In this document: one piece after another, positions 47,074 through 55,901 of the stretch
How the letters are laid out: each line of letters opens with the position of its first letter
Position numbering within the stretch: position 1 is the first letter of the stretch
Origin: Aestuariivivens insulae
GTDB lineage: Bacteria > Bacteroidota > Bacteroidia > Flavobacteriales > Flavobacteriaceae
Assembly: GCF_022662195.1 (NCBI RefSeq)
Contig: NZ_JAKMCS010000007.1
Coordinates: 186,001-250,000 of the forward strand
DNA: 64,000 bases
Reading direction: 5' to 3'
Position numbers and translations under genes: made by a program
The notes under the pieces: generated by a model
Database searches by the model: none
The model's input: the letters and a program-made list of their open reading frames with translations, nothing else
Told to the model about the DNA's origin: nothing

Positions 47074-48197
47074 TGACAACAGCCTTTTTTTTTAATCGTT
47101 TGAATGGACATTTCAAGGCCAAACTTCCGTTTGTTGCTTATAGAAAGCCTAATGAAACGACAATTAATTCATTTTTACAGAATACAGACGAATTACTGTT
47201 TGCTAAAGATTTTACAGAAAAAGGCTTTGTGTTTTCCCCATTTGATGCCATCGATAAAACGGTATTAATGCCATGGGGTGCATGTGAAGCATTAGCACTT
47301 GAAAATTTTGATATTGCCTTAGATGGTACGGGAAACACACAACCTCATGGAAATATAGATGAAGCTACTAAGCAACAACATATTGCACTTGTAAAACGGG
47401 GGGTAGATGAAATTGAAAAAGGTAATCTTAAGAAAGTTGTTCTGTCCCGTAAAGAAGAACAAGAACTAACACATACAGATCCTTTTTTAATTTTCACAAG
47501 GTTATTGAACAAGTATAGTAAAGGTTTTGTCTACTGTTGGTACCATCCACAAGTGGGATTGTGGCTAGGAGCTACTCCAGAAACCCTTATTAAAATTGAA
47601 GGCCACCGATTTTCAGTTATGGCCTTAGCAGGGACCCAGCAATACAATGGCACCGAAGATGTTGTATGGCAACCTAAGGAAATTGAGGAACAGCAGTATG
47701 TAACCGATTTTATCACCGATAATATTAAGGCAGCGGTAGAAAACATTACAATTTCAGAAGTAGAAACCGTAAAATCTGGTAATTTGTTGCATCTAAAGTC
47801 AACCATAGCAGGGCGTATAGATATAAAAAGTACCAACCTTATGCAATTATTGGAGCAATTGCATCCCACACCCGCAGTTTGTGGTGTGCCTAAGCAAGAA
47901 GCCAAAGCGTTTATTACTGCTAATGAAAATTATAACCGGGAGTTTTATACAGGGTTTTTAGGAGAATTAAATTTTGAAACCTCTAGGCAACCCAGAACGG
48001 GTAAACGTAATATAGAACATAGGGCCTATACAATTCCTAAGCATAGTACCCAACTTTATGTAAACCTACGTTGTATGCAGTTAAAGGGCAAAGCGGCAAT
48101 TATTTATGTAGGGGGCGGTATTACAAAGTTATCCAATCCAGAAAGCGAATGGGAGGAAACAGTGTCAAAATCCATGGTAATAAAAACTGTTTTATAG
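47073..48197 (+). CDS. menF: Isochorismate synthase
   Basis: 374 residues of the chorismate-binding family. Landmarks are LKKVVLSRKEEQEL, YCWYHPQVGLWLGATPETLI, FSVMALAGTQQYNGTEDVVW and LHPTPAVCGVPKQEAKAFIT, then YGG-like AAIIYVGGGITKLSNPESEW. It converts chorismate to isochorismate, the first committed step of menaquinone synthesis. The gene lies between the thioesterase gene and menD. Confidence 0.92.
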   Translation: MTTAFFFNRLNGHFKAKLPFVAYRKPNETTINSFLQNTDELLFAKDFTEKGFVFSPFDAIDKTVLMPWGACEALALENFDIALDGTGNTQPHGNIDEATKQQHIALVKRGVDEIEKGNLKKVVLSRKEEQELTHTDPFLIFTRLLNKYSKGFVYCWYHPQVGLWLGATPETLIKIEGHRFSVMALAGTQQYNGTEDVVWQPKEIEEQQYVTDFITDNIKAAVENITISEVETVKSGNLLHLKSTIAGRIDIKSTNLMQLLEQLHPTPAVCGVPKQEAKAFITANENYNREFYTGFLGELNFETSRQPRTGKRNIEHRAYTIPKHSTQLYVNLRCMQLKGKAAIIYVGGGITKLSNPESEWEETVSKSMVIKTVL

Positions 48198-48245
48198 GCC
48201 AGTTTTTATACCTATTTCTTATTTTTACGCATAGATTTAAAGTAA

Positions 48246-50006
48246 ATGATGTATCCTAAAATCCCACTGGCACAAACGGTGGTCCAGCTCTGTAAGGCAA
48301 AGCAGATAAAACATATCATAATCTCTCCCGGTAGTAGAAATGCACCATTAACCATAGGGTTTACTAACGACAATTTTTTTAAGTGCTACAGTATAGTAGA
48401 TGAACGTTGTGCAGCTTTTTTTGCTTTAGGTATAGCACAGCAGTTACAAGAGCCAACGGCAGTGGTATGCACTTCTGGTAGTGCCCTGTTAAACTATTAT
48501 CCGGCTGTTTCCGAAGCCTATTACAGTAAGATTCCCTTAATCGTTATTTCAGCCGATAGACCAGAGCATTTAATAGGGATAGGTGATGGGCAAACCATTA
48601 ACCAAAAGCATGTTTTTGAAAATCATATTTTGTTTTCGGCAAATTTAAAACTCGATTTAAAAGAAGAAAGCAATGTTCCTGTTACTGGGGACCTGCCCAT
48701 TATAAAGAACTTGGAGAATAAGTTTGAACGGTTTTTAGGATTACAAAAAGACATTCAAAGTTTTAATGCAGAGGCTATCAATACGGCGATAAATTTAGCC
48801 ATGAAAAAGAGCGGGCCTATCCACATTAACGTACCTTTTGATGAGCCGCTCTATGAAACCACAGATAAACTTTTGATCATTCCAGAGGCAATTAATGAAC
48901 CTTCTGAACCAAGCCTGATAGACTATGCTGTGATTATGTCTTGTGTGGACGATTGGCATACGGCCAAACGGAAACTGATTTTGGTAGGGTGTAATACTCC
49001 CAATTCCATTGAGCAAAAGTGGTTGGATAAGTTGTCTGAAGATGAAAGTGTTATGGTGATGACCGAAACCACATCCAATTTACACCATTCAAGTTTTTTC
49101 CCAAGTATCGACCAGGTTATCGCACCGTTGGATGAGGAAGAAAAGCAACAATTACAGCCCGATATCCTGCTCACTTTTGGTGGGTTGATTGTTTCTAAAA
49201 AGATAAAGGCTTTATTGCGGTCCTACAAGCCCAAACAGCATTGGCATATCGATACAGAAGGAGCTAACGATACGTTTTTCTGTTTAAATAAGCATATCGT
49301 TGCTACACCCAATGACTTTTTTGAAACTTTTTTGTCCAAAATTGCACATGGTGAAAAAAGCAGTTATAAGAATAACTGGACATTAATAAAACAAGAAAGA
49401 CTCCGTAAGCACCAGCTATATGTAGACCAGATACCGTTTTGTGATTTTAAGGTGTTTGATATTTTGGTAAAATCCTTGCCCAACAATAGTATTTTGCAAT
49501 CGGGAAACAGCTCTGCCATTCGTTATTTACAGTTGTTCAATCTTAATAAGACTGTAGAGGTGTATTGTAACCGTGGTACCAGTGGTATCGATGGAAGTAC
49601 ATCAACCGCTATAGGATGTGCATCAGTCACATCAAAACAAACCGTTTTTATTACAGGAGATTTAAGCTTCTTTTACGATAGTAACGCATTATGGAATAAT
49701 TACATTCCTAAAAACTTCAGAATAATAGTTATTAATAATCAGGGAGGAGGGATTTTTAGAATTTTACCGGGTAATAAAGATAGCGAAACCTTCGATAATT
49801 ATTTTGAAACCACCCATAACCTAAATGCCAAGCATCTTTGTAGGATGTATGGTTTAGAATATGAAAGTGTGTCTAATGAAAATGATTTAAAACAGAAGCT
49901 AACAACCTTCTATTCCAATGGAATGGCACCCAAATTATTGGAAGTTTTTACTCCAAGACTTGTTAATGATAAAATACTGTTGGATTATTTTGACTTTATA
50001 AAATAA
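48246..50006 (+). CDS. menD: SEPHCHC synthase MenD
   Basis: 586 residues, thiamine-diphosphate-dependent. The start MMYPKIPLAQTVVQLCKAKQ is followed by HIIISPGSRNAPLTIGFTND, VDERCAAFFALGIAQ and VCTSGSALLNYYPAVSEAYY, then QSGNSSAIRYLQLF, NRGTSGIDGSTSTAIGCA and IVINNQGGGIFRIL. It joins 2-oxoglutarate and isochorismate. A second ATG at 48249 is equally possible as the start. The gene is 48 bases after menF. Confidence 0.94.
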   Translation: MMYPKIPLAQTVVQLCKAKQIKHIIISPGSRNAPLTIGFTNDNFFKCYSIVDERCAAFFALGIAQQLQEPTAVVCTSGSALLNYYPAVSEAYYSKIPLIVISADRPEHLIGIGDGQTINQKHVFENHILFSANLKLDLKEESNVPVTGDLPIIKNLENKFERFLGLQKDIQSFNAEAINTAINLAMKKSGPIHINVPFDEPLYETTDKLLIIPEAINEPSEPSLIDYAVIMSCVDDWHTAKRKLILVGCNTPNSIEQKWLDKLSEDESVMVMTETTSNLHHSSFFPSIDQVIAPLDEEEKQQLQPDILLTFGGLIVSKKIKALLRSYKPKQHWHIDTEGANDTFFCLNKHIVATPNDFFETFLSKIAHGEKSSYKNNWTLIKQERLRKHQLYVDQIPFCDFKVFDILVKSLPNNSILQSGNSSAIRYLQLFNLNKTVEVYCNRGTSGIDGSTSTAIGCASVTSKQTVFITGDLSFFYDSNALWNNYIPKNFRIIVINNQGGGIFRILPGNKDSETFDNYFETTHNLNAKHLCRMYGLEYESVSNENDLKQKLTTFYSNGMAPKLLEVFTPRLVNDKILLDYFDFIK

Positions 50007-50063
50007 GTTTGGATTAGTTATATTTATCGCTATTGAAAAATAATTTAATAAAATAATTTTAGG

Positions 50064-50402
50064 ATGAACCAAAGAGAAGCCCTTATTGTAAAATATGCCG
50101 CCGATTTAAAAGAAAAGTTTGATGTTGAAGCCGATATGGAACTATTGACCAATGTTGCTATAGGTTTGGGACCATCAATTTATAATCCAGATTCGTCAAC
50201 AGTTTCCAGCTCAGATGAATCAGAATTGGAGCGGGTTAAAAACAATTTCTTAATTAAAAAGTTGGGCTTGAGCGATACTCCTGAGCTCGATGTTGCCATT
50301 ACAATAATTATGGAACAATATGGTAAAACCAATAGAACAAAGTATAGGGCAGTGGTTTATTATTTATTGACCAAACACTTTGGAAAAGAATCTGTTTATT
50401 AA
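50064..50402 (+). CDS. DUF2853 family protein
   Basis: 112 residues, all-helical and acidic in the N-terminal half (MNQREALIVKYAADLKEKFD), then LLTNVAIGLGPSIYNPDSST, a Ser-rich acidic segment and LGLSDTPELDVAITIIMEQY, GKTNRTKYRAVVYYLLTKHF. This matches the compact DUF2853 fold. Function is unknown. It is 58 bases after menD. Confidence 0.8.
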   Translation: MNQREALIVKYAADLKEKFDVEADMELLTNVAIGLGPSIYNPDSSTVSSSDESELERVKNNFLIKKLGLSDTPELDVAITIIMEQYGKTNRTKYRAVVYYLLTKHFGKESVY

Positions 50403-50445
50403 TAGGAGTTCAATAGATAAATGATATAACTCTATCTAAATACAT

Positions 50446-50453
50446 TACCTTTG
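50446..50453 (+). promoter_or_regulatory. TAnnTTTG promoter element immediately before the start codon
   Basis: TACCTTTG at 50446-50453 matches the Bacteroidota -7 consensus TAnnTTTG. Only four bases (CGGC) separate it from the ATG at 50458. Transcription would then begin at or just before the start codon, giving a leaderless or nearly leaderless mRNA. No good -33 TTTG is visible at the normal distance. Confidence 0.55.
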
Positions 50454-50457
50454 CGGC

Positions 50458-51288
50458 ATGATAAAATTAGGTCAATATAATACATTAGAAATTTTAAGGG
50501 AGGCAGAGCAAGGGGTGTACCTTGCCGATGAAGAAGGAGATGAGGTGTTGTTGCCCAATCGTTATGTTCCAGAGGCTTTTAAGATTTGGGATAAGATTGA
50601 GGTTTTTGTGTATTTAGATAATGAAGAGCGCCCTGTTGCAACTACAGACAGACCATACATTATAAAGGATGATTTTGCTTTATTACGCTGTAATGAAGTG
50701 ACCCAATTCGGAGCGTTTTTAGATTGGGGCTTGGTTAAGGAATTATTTTGTCCGTTTAAGGAACAAGTGTTTAAAATGAAACCGGGAGGCTGGTATTTGG
50801 TGCATTGTTATTTAGACGACAAAACCAATAGGTTGGTAGCATCGAGCAAGACCAACAGGTTTTTGGACAATAAGAAGCTTACTGTTAATCAGTTTGATAA
50901 AGTCGATTTAATAGCTTCGCACCCGTCGGATATAGGTTGGAACGTGATAGTGAACAAGAAACACCTTGGCTTAATATTTAAGGATAGTATATTTGAAGAT
51001 ATTAATGTAGGCGATAAGTTAGAGGGGATTGTTAAAAAAATACGTCCGGGTAATAAATTAGATATCTCTTTAGGTCAAGTAGGGTATAGAAGTATTGAAC
51101 CCAATGCAGACCGTATTATGCAAGAGTTAAAGGACAATAGTGGTTATCTAAACCTGACTGATAAGTCCAACCCCGAAGCCATTAAGGAAATACTCCAAAT
51201 GAGTAAAAAGAATTTTAAAAAAGCAATTGGCACGCTATATAAAAAGCGCTTGATAGAAATTAAACCAGACGGCATTTATTTAGTTTAA
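50458..51288 (+). CDS. cvfB: CvfB-like S1-domain RNA-binding protein
   Basis: 276 residues with three S1-like domains (first: YNTLEILREAEQGVYLADEE; second: TQFGAFLDWGLVKELFCPFK; third: IGWNVIVNKKHLGLIFKDSI and VGDKLEGIVKKIRPGNKLDI) and a C-terminal winged helix (SKKNFKKAIGTLYKKRLIEI). This is the architecture of CvfB/YitL, a virulence and RNA-binding regulator in firmicutes with homologues across Bacteroidota. The next gene, mnmE, begins 5 bases later, so both are likely cotranscribed. Confidence 0.85.
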   Translation: MIKLGQYNTLEILREAEQGVYLADEEGDEVLLPNRYVPEAFKIWDKIEVFVYLDNEERPVATTDRPYIIKDDFALLRCNEVTQFGAFLDWGLVKELFCPFKEQVFKMKPGGWYLVHCYLDDKTNRLVASSKTNRFLDNKKLTVNQFDKVDLIASHPSDIGWNVIVNKKHLGLIFKDSIFEDINVGDKLEGIVKKIRPGNKLDISLGQVGYRSIEPNADRIMQELKDNSGYLNLTDKSNPEAIKEILQMSKKNFKKAIGTLYKKRLIEIKPDGIYLV

Positions 51289-51293
51289 ATCTG

Positions 51294-52706
51294 ATGATTA
51301 ATCAAGATACCATAGTGGCTTTAGCAACGCCCTCGGGAATGGGGGCAATAGCAGTAATTCGATTATCTGGCATGGATGCCATAAAGCTAGCTGAAGCCAA
51401 TTTTAAATCGGTTTCAGGTAAGAAGTTAAGCCAGCAAGCAACGCATACCATACATTTAGGGCATATTGTTGATGGGGTCAAAACTGTAGATGAAGTATTG
51501 GTATCGGTATTTAAAAATCCAAATTCGTATACAGGAGAAGATGTGGTCGAAATCTCTTGTCACGGTTCAAGTTATATTCAACAGGAAATCATTCAATTAT
51601 TGCTTCGGAAAGGAGCCAGAATGGCGCAAGCTGGAGAGTTCACGCTTCGTGCATTTTTAAATGGAAAAATGGACTTAAGCCAAGCTGAAGCAGTAGCCGA
51701 TTTGATTTCAAGCGATAATGAAGCTTCGCATCAAATAGCCATGCAACAGATGCGTGGTGGGTTTTCTTCAGAAATAGCTAAACTGCGTGAAGAGTTATTG
51801 AACTTTGCATCGCTTATAGAATTGGAACTCGATTTTGCAGAGGAAGATGTAGAGTTTGCAGACCGTAGTCAGTTTAAAGACTTAATAGAACGCATTACCT
51901 TTGTCTTAAAGCGGTTAATAGACTCGTTCGCGGTGGGAAATGTGATAAAGCAGGGTATTCCGGTAGCTATTGTGGGTGAACCTAATGTGGGGAAATCTAC
52001 TTTATTGAATGCGCTTTTAAATGAAGAACGGGCTATTGTTTCAGACATTGCCGGAACCACTAGAGATACCATTGAAGATGAAATTACCATAGGGGGGATT
52101 GGTTTTCGGTTTATAGATACTGCAGGTATTCGAGATACTAAAGACGTGGTGGAAGGCCTTGGGATAAAAAAAACGTTTGAGAAAATTGAACAGGCCCAAG
52201 TGGTTATCTACCTTTTTGAAGCAGATGTTATGTCTAGAGATAAGCAAAAGTCCCAATTGATTACTGTAGAGATTGAAAAGATAAAAAATAAACACCCGCA
52301 AAAGCCTTTAGTGGTCATTGCCAATAAAATAGACAAACTTTCGGAAGTCCAAAGACAAGATTTGGAGGACACTCTAAGTGCTGTTGAGGGGTCTCAAAGT
52401 ATGTTGCTGTCTGCCAAAACAAAGGAGGGAGTAGAAGCCCTTAAAAGTACATTATTGAGTTATGTAAATACGGGTGCTTTAAAAAATAACGATACTATTG
52501 TAACCAACTCTAGGCATTACGATGCTCTATTAAAAGCCTTTGAAGAGATTAATAAAGTAAAGCACGGATTGGAAACAGGGCTTTCGGGAGATTTACTGGC
52601 TATAGATATCCGGCAAGCCTTATACCACTTTGGCGAGATTACAGGGCAAGTTACCAACGATGAGTTGCTGGGGAATATATTTGCTAATTTCTGCATCGGC
52701 AAATAG
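51294..52706 (+). CDS. mnmE: tRNA uridine-5-carboxymethylaminomethyl GTPase MnmE
   Basis: 470 residues. The N-terminal folate-binding domain starts DTIVALATPSGMGAIAVIRL and holds YTGEDVVEISCHGS. The G domain has G1 GEPNVGKST (about 228-236), G3 DTAGIRDT and G4 NKID. The C-terminus carries the catalytic Cys in IFANFCIGK. With MnmG it modifies wobble uridines of tRNAs. The 3' end of mnmE is a known integration site for genomic islands in other phyla (SGI1 family), and accessory genes start right after it here too. Confidence 0.95.
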   Translation: MINQDTIVALATPSGMGAIAVIRLSGMDAIKLAEANFKSVSGKKLSQQATHTIHLGHIVDGVKTVDEVLVSVFKNPNSYTGEDVVEISCHGSSYIQQEIIQLLLRKGARMAQAGEFTLRAFLNGKMDLSQAEAVADLISSDNEASHQIAMQQMRGGFSSEIAKLREELLNFASLIELELDFAEEDVEFADRSQFKDLIERITFVLKRLIDSFAVGNVIKQGIPVAIVGEPNVGKSTLLNALLNEERAIVSDIAGTTRDTIEDEITIGGIGFRFIDTAGIRDTKDVVEGLGIKKTFEKIEQAQVVIYLFEADVMSRDKQKSQLITVEIEKIKNKHPQKPLVVIANKIDKLSEVQRQDLEDTLSAVEGSQSMLLSAKTKEGVEALKSTLLSYVNTGALKNNDTIVTNSRHYDALLKAFEEINKVKHGLETGLSGDLLAIDIRQALYHFGEITGQVTNDELLGNIFANFCIGK

Positions 52707-52867
52707 ACAGTAATTTTATTTGATTTCATTTGGTGTTAAATAACTGTAAATCAAATAATTGTTAATAACTTCTAAGGGCTTATTTTCTGTTAATATACCT
52801 ATTTTCGTACATTTATTGTATCTCATGTGTGTCTCAAAAATGACGAGACACAAAAATTTGTGTCCCA

Positions 52868-52960
52868 ATGATAAAAGCCCATCTACGAAAGAAAAAATTA
52901 AAAACAGGAAAGCTTAGTTTATACATTGAGTATTATAAAGGTATCCAAACCTTGCCTTAG
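52868..52960 (+). pseudogene. N-terminal stub of a tyrosine recombinase
   Basis: An ATG at 52868 opens 30 codons encoding MIKAHLRKKKLKTGKLSLYI followed by EYYKGIQTLP and a TAG. This is what the arm-DNA-binding start of Bacteroidota tyrosine recombinases looks like. The catalytic part is missing, so it is a remnant. It lies 161 bases after mnmE, where an island integrase would be expected. The region just before it has GTGTCTC facing GAGACAC (52830-52853 approx.), a short inverted repeat. Confidence 0.6.
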
Positions 52961-52971
52961 AGTTTTTAAAG

Positions 52972-53901
52972 TTAAAAAGGAAATAATTTCAATCTACCTT
53001 CAAAAATATTAAAATACTTTTCTTTCATTTCATCTGAAAGAAAAGAAATGTCAATTAAGGCTTTCCATTTAGGAATTGTATTTTGCATTTGCTTTAAAAT
53101 TGTATCTAATGCTTTGTCGCTCAATTGTAAGCGTTCTTTAGCGTAATAATCGATAAAATCAGTTGTTTTGAGATTGCTTTTTTTTCCCTTTAAGGTTAAT
53201 GCAATTTCTTCTTCAGGGTTTTTAATGACAATGCTAGAATTTAAAAAATCGTATACTGGAGCTAATGTTGTTTTCCCATTTTTTGTAATTAGTGAAAAGT
53301 TTTTCAAATGCATATCTTCATTACCTGTGACAAAACAAAAAAGGATCCGCTTGAAAAAATCAGCCCTTTCTATAGCGGGAAATGAGCAAAATTCGTCAAT
53401 AACTGGTATTAGTTTTTCCATTGTAAAGCGATACTTGGTATCTCTTGTATTACCTGTTAATTGCGCAAAATCTTCAGTTGCATATTTTTTGCCTTTTCCG
53501 TAACGGTCAAATCGTTTTATAAAATAAGATAGACTGCCATCTTTTCCGTAGACCATACCATGAAAAGGAACTTCCAAGCCAAAGGTAGAAGCCATTCGCA
53601 TTGTTAAATCTTCATTTTCTGGTAGTTGAGGGAATAAATCATTTTGAGGTTTTATAATGTATGTTCCAAATTGATCTACAATTTTAAACTCCTGGTCAAC
53701 TACAGAAATGGAAGCACTCAATTTAGGCTGAACACCTTGAATAGATATTTTTTTTGCTCTATTGGCAGCTTCTCGTCTAAGTTCGGCTGCTGTAAAGGGT
53801 AAATCATTCAAATACGTCAATTTAGGAGCTATCTTGCGAAGTCCTTTTTCACTGTATTTTTTGTTACCACATAGTTCGTATGTAATAGGGCATCTATTCA
53901 T
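52972..53901 (-). CDS. hipT: HipT-like serine/threonine kinase toxin of a HipBST module
   Basis: 309 residues: the HipA kinase core without the N-terminal subdomain, which is encoded separately upstream. The glycine-rich loop is ISIQGVQPK with Ser53, the ATP-binding lysine is Lys84 in YIIKP, the catalytic segment is TGNEDMHLKNF with Asp196, and the metal site is PVYDFLNS with Asp218. The start MNRCPITYEL is also typical. E. coli HipT phosphorylates tryptophanyl-tRNA synthetase; the target here is unknown. The gene overlaps the HipS-like gene by 8 bases. Confidence 0.88.
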   Translation of the reverse strand: MNRCPITYELCGNKKYSEKGLRKIAPKLTYLNDLPFTAAELRREAANRAKKISIQGVQPKLSASISVVDQEFKIVDQFGTYIIKPQNDLFPQLPENEDLTMRMASTFGLEVPFHGMVYGKDGSLSYFIKRFDRYGKGKKYATEDFAQLTGNTRDTKYRFTMEKLIPVIDEFCSFPAIERADFFKRILFCFVTGNEDMHLKNFSLITKNGKTTLAPVYDFLNSSIVIKNPEEEIALTLKGKKSNLKTTDFIDYYAKERLQLSDKALDTILKQMQNTIPKWKALIDISFLSDEMKEKYFNIFEGRLKLFPF

Positions 53902-54208
53902 TGTCTAATAATTTGACTGTTACAGCGCCTACTAAATCGCTTCCAGTAGCAATTAACTGAGAAAAATAATCGTTTTTATCTATTTTGGCAATCTTTAATA
54001 AACCTTCTAACATAACGCCTTCAGGTAATAAACCTTCAAAAAAAGGAGGAAATGAGTTATAGCCATATGTTTTATGGTTAGTAGGCATGGTTAAGGAAAT
54101 AGCTGCACCATCATAATTATCATCATATTCAAAAGTATATTCGCTAGGGGAGACCTCAGTTAACACCCCAGCTCTATGTCCATGTACCATGACAACCGCT
54201 TTTCTCAT
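53894..54208 (-). CDS. hipS: HipS-like protein (detached HipA N-terminal subdomain)
   Basis: 104 residues matching only the N-subdomain 1 of HipA: VMVHGHRAGVLTEVSPSEYT, AAISLTMPT, FPPFFEGLLPEGVMLEGLLK and TGSDLVGAVTVKLL. In HipBST systems this small protein is the antitoxin that blocks HipT, while HipB is the DNA-binding partner. The gene starts 8 bases after the HipB-like gene and overlaps the kinase gene by 8 bases, so the three are coupled. Confidence 0.85.
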   Translation of the reverse strand: MRKAVVMVHGHRAGVLTEVSPSEYTFEYDDNYDGAAISLTMPTNHKTYGYNSFPPFFEGLLPEGVMLEGLLKIAKIDKNDYFSQLIATGSDLVGAVTVKLLDNE

Positions 54209-54216
54209 TGTTATAA

Positions 54217-54426
54217 TTATTTAGTCAATGGGCTTTTAAATTCTACTTTAATATTCAAAACTTCGAGCACGGCTAAAAGGTTACTCCAACGAACCGTTTC
54301 TTTATTTTTTTCAATATCAAAAACGGTTGTTTTCCCTATTCCTGCTATGTTTGCTAATTCAAGCTGTGTGAGTCCTGCTTCTTTACGATGGGCTTTTATT
54401 AAAGCACCTAAATCTAAATTATTCAT
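54217..54426 (-). CDS. hipB: HipB-like XRE-family DNA-binding protein
   Basis: 69 residues, essentially one helix-turn-helix domain: LGALIKAHRKEAGLTQLELA, NIAGIGKTTVFDIEKNKETV and WSNLLAVLEVLNIKVEFKSP. It is the first gene of the minus-strand module and should repress it together with its partners, using the repeated operators immediately upstream at 54430-54588. Confidence 0.88.
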   Translation of the reverse strand: MNNLDLGALIKAHRKEAGLTQLELANIAGIGKTTVFDIEKNKETVRWSNLLAVLEVLNIKVEFKSPLTK

Positions 54427-54429
54427 TTT

Positions 54430-54588
54430 TACCGTTTAAGCAGTAAATATAGTTGTTTTTGGAATCAAAAAGGATAATAACATAGAAAACTTTTTAAATT
54501 CACCGTTATAGCGGTAAAAAAAGAGGTTTGAATCATATCATTTGATAAAATAATGTTACATGGGTTAAAATTACTGATATAGCGGTAA
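54430..54588 (-). promoter_or_regulatory. Three operator-like repeats upstream of hipB, spaced exactly 71 bp
   Basis: TACCGTTTAAGCAGTAA (54430-54446), CACCGTTATAGCGGTAA (54501-54517) and TACTGATATAGCGGTAA (54572-54588) share the form aCCGtTaTAGCgGTAA, an imperfect palindrome with ACCG and CGGT arms. The start-to-start distances are 71 and 71 bases. The first nearly touches the hipB start codon. They are probable binding sites of the HipB-like protein; the equal spacing could allow looped or cooperative binding. Confidence 0.75.
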
Positions 54589-54706
54589 AAATGGAAGGTG
54601 TGGATATTCTATTATGAATGGATTAATTAGACAATTTACGAAATACATATGTAGAATAATTTGGTATGTCATATGACCACGTAATTTGATACTAAAATTT
54701 TAGTAT

Positions 54707-54779
54707 GAGCCGATTAATTTTGTTAATCGGCTCAATATTTTATGTATTTTTGAGCCAATTATGTAATTTAATCGACTCA
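54707..54779 (+). promoter_or_regulatory. Fic promoter enclosed by two palindromic operators
   Basis: The first palindrome is perfect, GAGCCGATTAA (54707-54717) facing TTAATCGGCTC (54723-54733); its 5-base loop is TTTTG, a candidate -33 element. TATTTTTG at 54745-54752 matches the TAnnTTTG -7 element, 22 bases further on. The second, imperfect palindrome, TGAGCCAATTA facing TTAATCGACTCA (54751-54779), runs from the end of the -7 element to the first base of the start codon. A protein binding both sites would block the promoter. Confidence 0.65.
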
Positions 54780-55885
54780 TGAAGTATAATTGGCAACAAA
54801 AAGATTGGACAAAATTTAGCTACGATATAAATAGGCTGGAAGAACGATTATATGCTTTTGCTGAAAAGTCTGGGCTTATAAGTGGTATTCTAAAAGCGAT
54901 GCCTAAAGAAGCCCATGTGCAAACAACGATTGATATTTTGGTTGCTGAAGCTATTAAAACTTCGGAGATAGAAGGGGAGTATTTAAGTAGAAAAGATGTT
55001 ACATCTTCCATAAGAAACAATTTGGGGATTAATATCAAAGAGGAACAGGTTAAGGATAAAGAAGCCAAAGGGATGGCAAATCTCATAACAGATGTTCAAA
55101 ATAGTTATGCCGCTGTTCTAACCCAAGAAAAGTTATTCGATTGGCATAAAATGATATTCCCTTATGCAAAGAATATTAGGGTTGGTGGATGGCGTACTCA
55201 TAAAGAACCCATGCAAGTTGTATCAGGGAGAATTGATAAGCCAACAGTACATTTTGAAGCACCACCATCTGAAAGAGTACCTATGGAAATGAATAATTTT
55301 ATTGATTGGTTTAACAAAACATCTCCCTATGGAAATGCCCCTATTAAGTATGCTCCGATACGATCGGCCATTTCACATTTATATTTTGAAACAATACACC
55401 CTTTTGAAGACGGAAATGGTAGAGTTGGTAGAGCCATAGCCGAAAAAGCATTGTCGCAAACCGTAGGTTCCCCACTTTTGTTAAGTCTTTCTGTTGCAAT
55501 TGAAGCAAAGAAAAAAGATTATTATGAAGCTTTAAAGGAGGGGCAGAGTAGTAATGAAATTACGGCTTGGTTAGAATATTTTATTGATGTGATATTACAG
55601 GCACAAGACAATTCGGAAGCGTTGATTGATTTTACATTAAAAAAGACAAAACTATTTGATGTTTATCAAGAAAGATTCAATGATAGGCAGTTAAAAGCTG
55701 TTAAGCGTATGCTACAGGAAGGTCCAGGCGGTTTTGAGGGTGGTATGACGGCCAAAAAGTATATGCGTATTACCCAAACATCAAAAGCCACTGCTACTAG
55801 AGATTTGCAGAAGTTATCAGAGTTAGGCATCTTTGAAGTTAAAGGTGATGGGCGCAGTACATCTTATTATATCAAGTTTGTCTAA
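54779..55885 (+). CDS. Fic family AMPylase-type protein with N-terminal inhibitory motif
   Basis: 368 residues. The N-terminal DUF4172-like region (MKYNWQQKDWTKFSYDINRL) contains the inhibitory helix motif TSEIEG at residues 61-66, form [S/T]xxxE[G/N], so this is a class II Fic protein that restrains itself. The Fic core has HPFEDGNGRVGR at 207-218. The C-terminus (from about residue 300) is a winged helix (MTAKKYMRITQTSKATATRD). Fic enzymes transfer AMP from ATP onto protein hydroxyls; the target is unknown. The winged helix is the likely ligand of the flanking palindromes. Confidence 0.88.
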   Translation: MKYNWQQKDWTKFSYDINRLEERLYAFAEKSGLISGILKAMPKEAHVQTTIDILVAEAIKTSEIEGEYLSRKDVTSSIRNNLGINIKEEQVKDKEAKGMANLITDVQNSYAAVLTQEKLFDWHKMIFPYAKNIRVGGWRTHKEPMQVVSGRIDKPTVHFEAPPSERVPMEMNNFIDWFNKTSPYGNAPIKYAPIRSAISHLYFETIHPFEDGNGRVGRAIAEKALSQTVGSPLLLSLSVAIEAKKKDYYEALKEGQSSNEITAWLEYFIDVILQAQDNSEALIDFTLKKTKLFDVYQERFNDRQLKAVKRMLQEGPGGFEGGMTAKKYMRITQTSKATATRDLQKLSELGIFEVKGDGRSTSYYIKFV

Positions 55886-55901
55886 TTTTACAAGAGATTA
55901 A

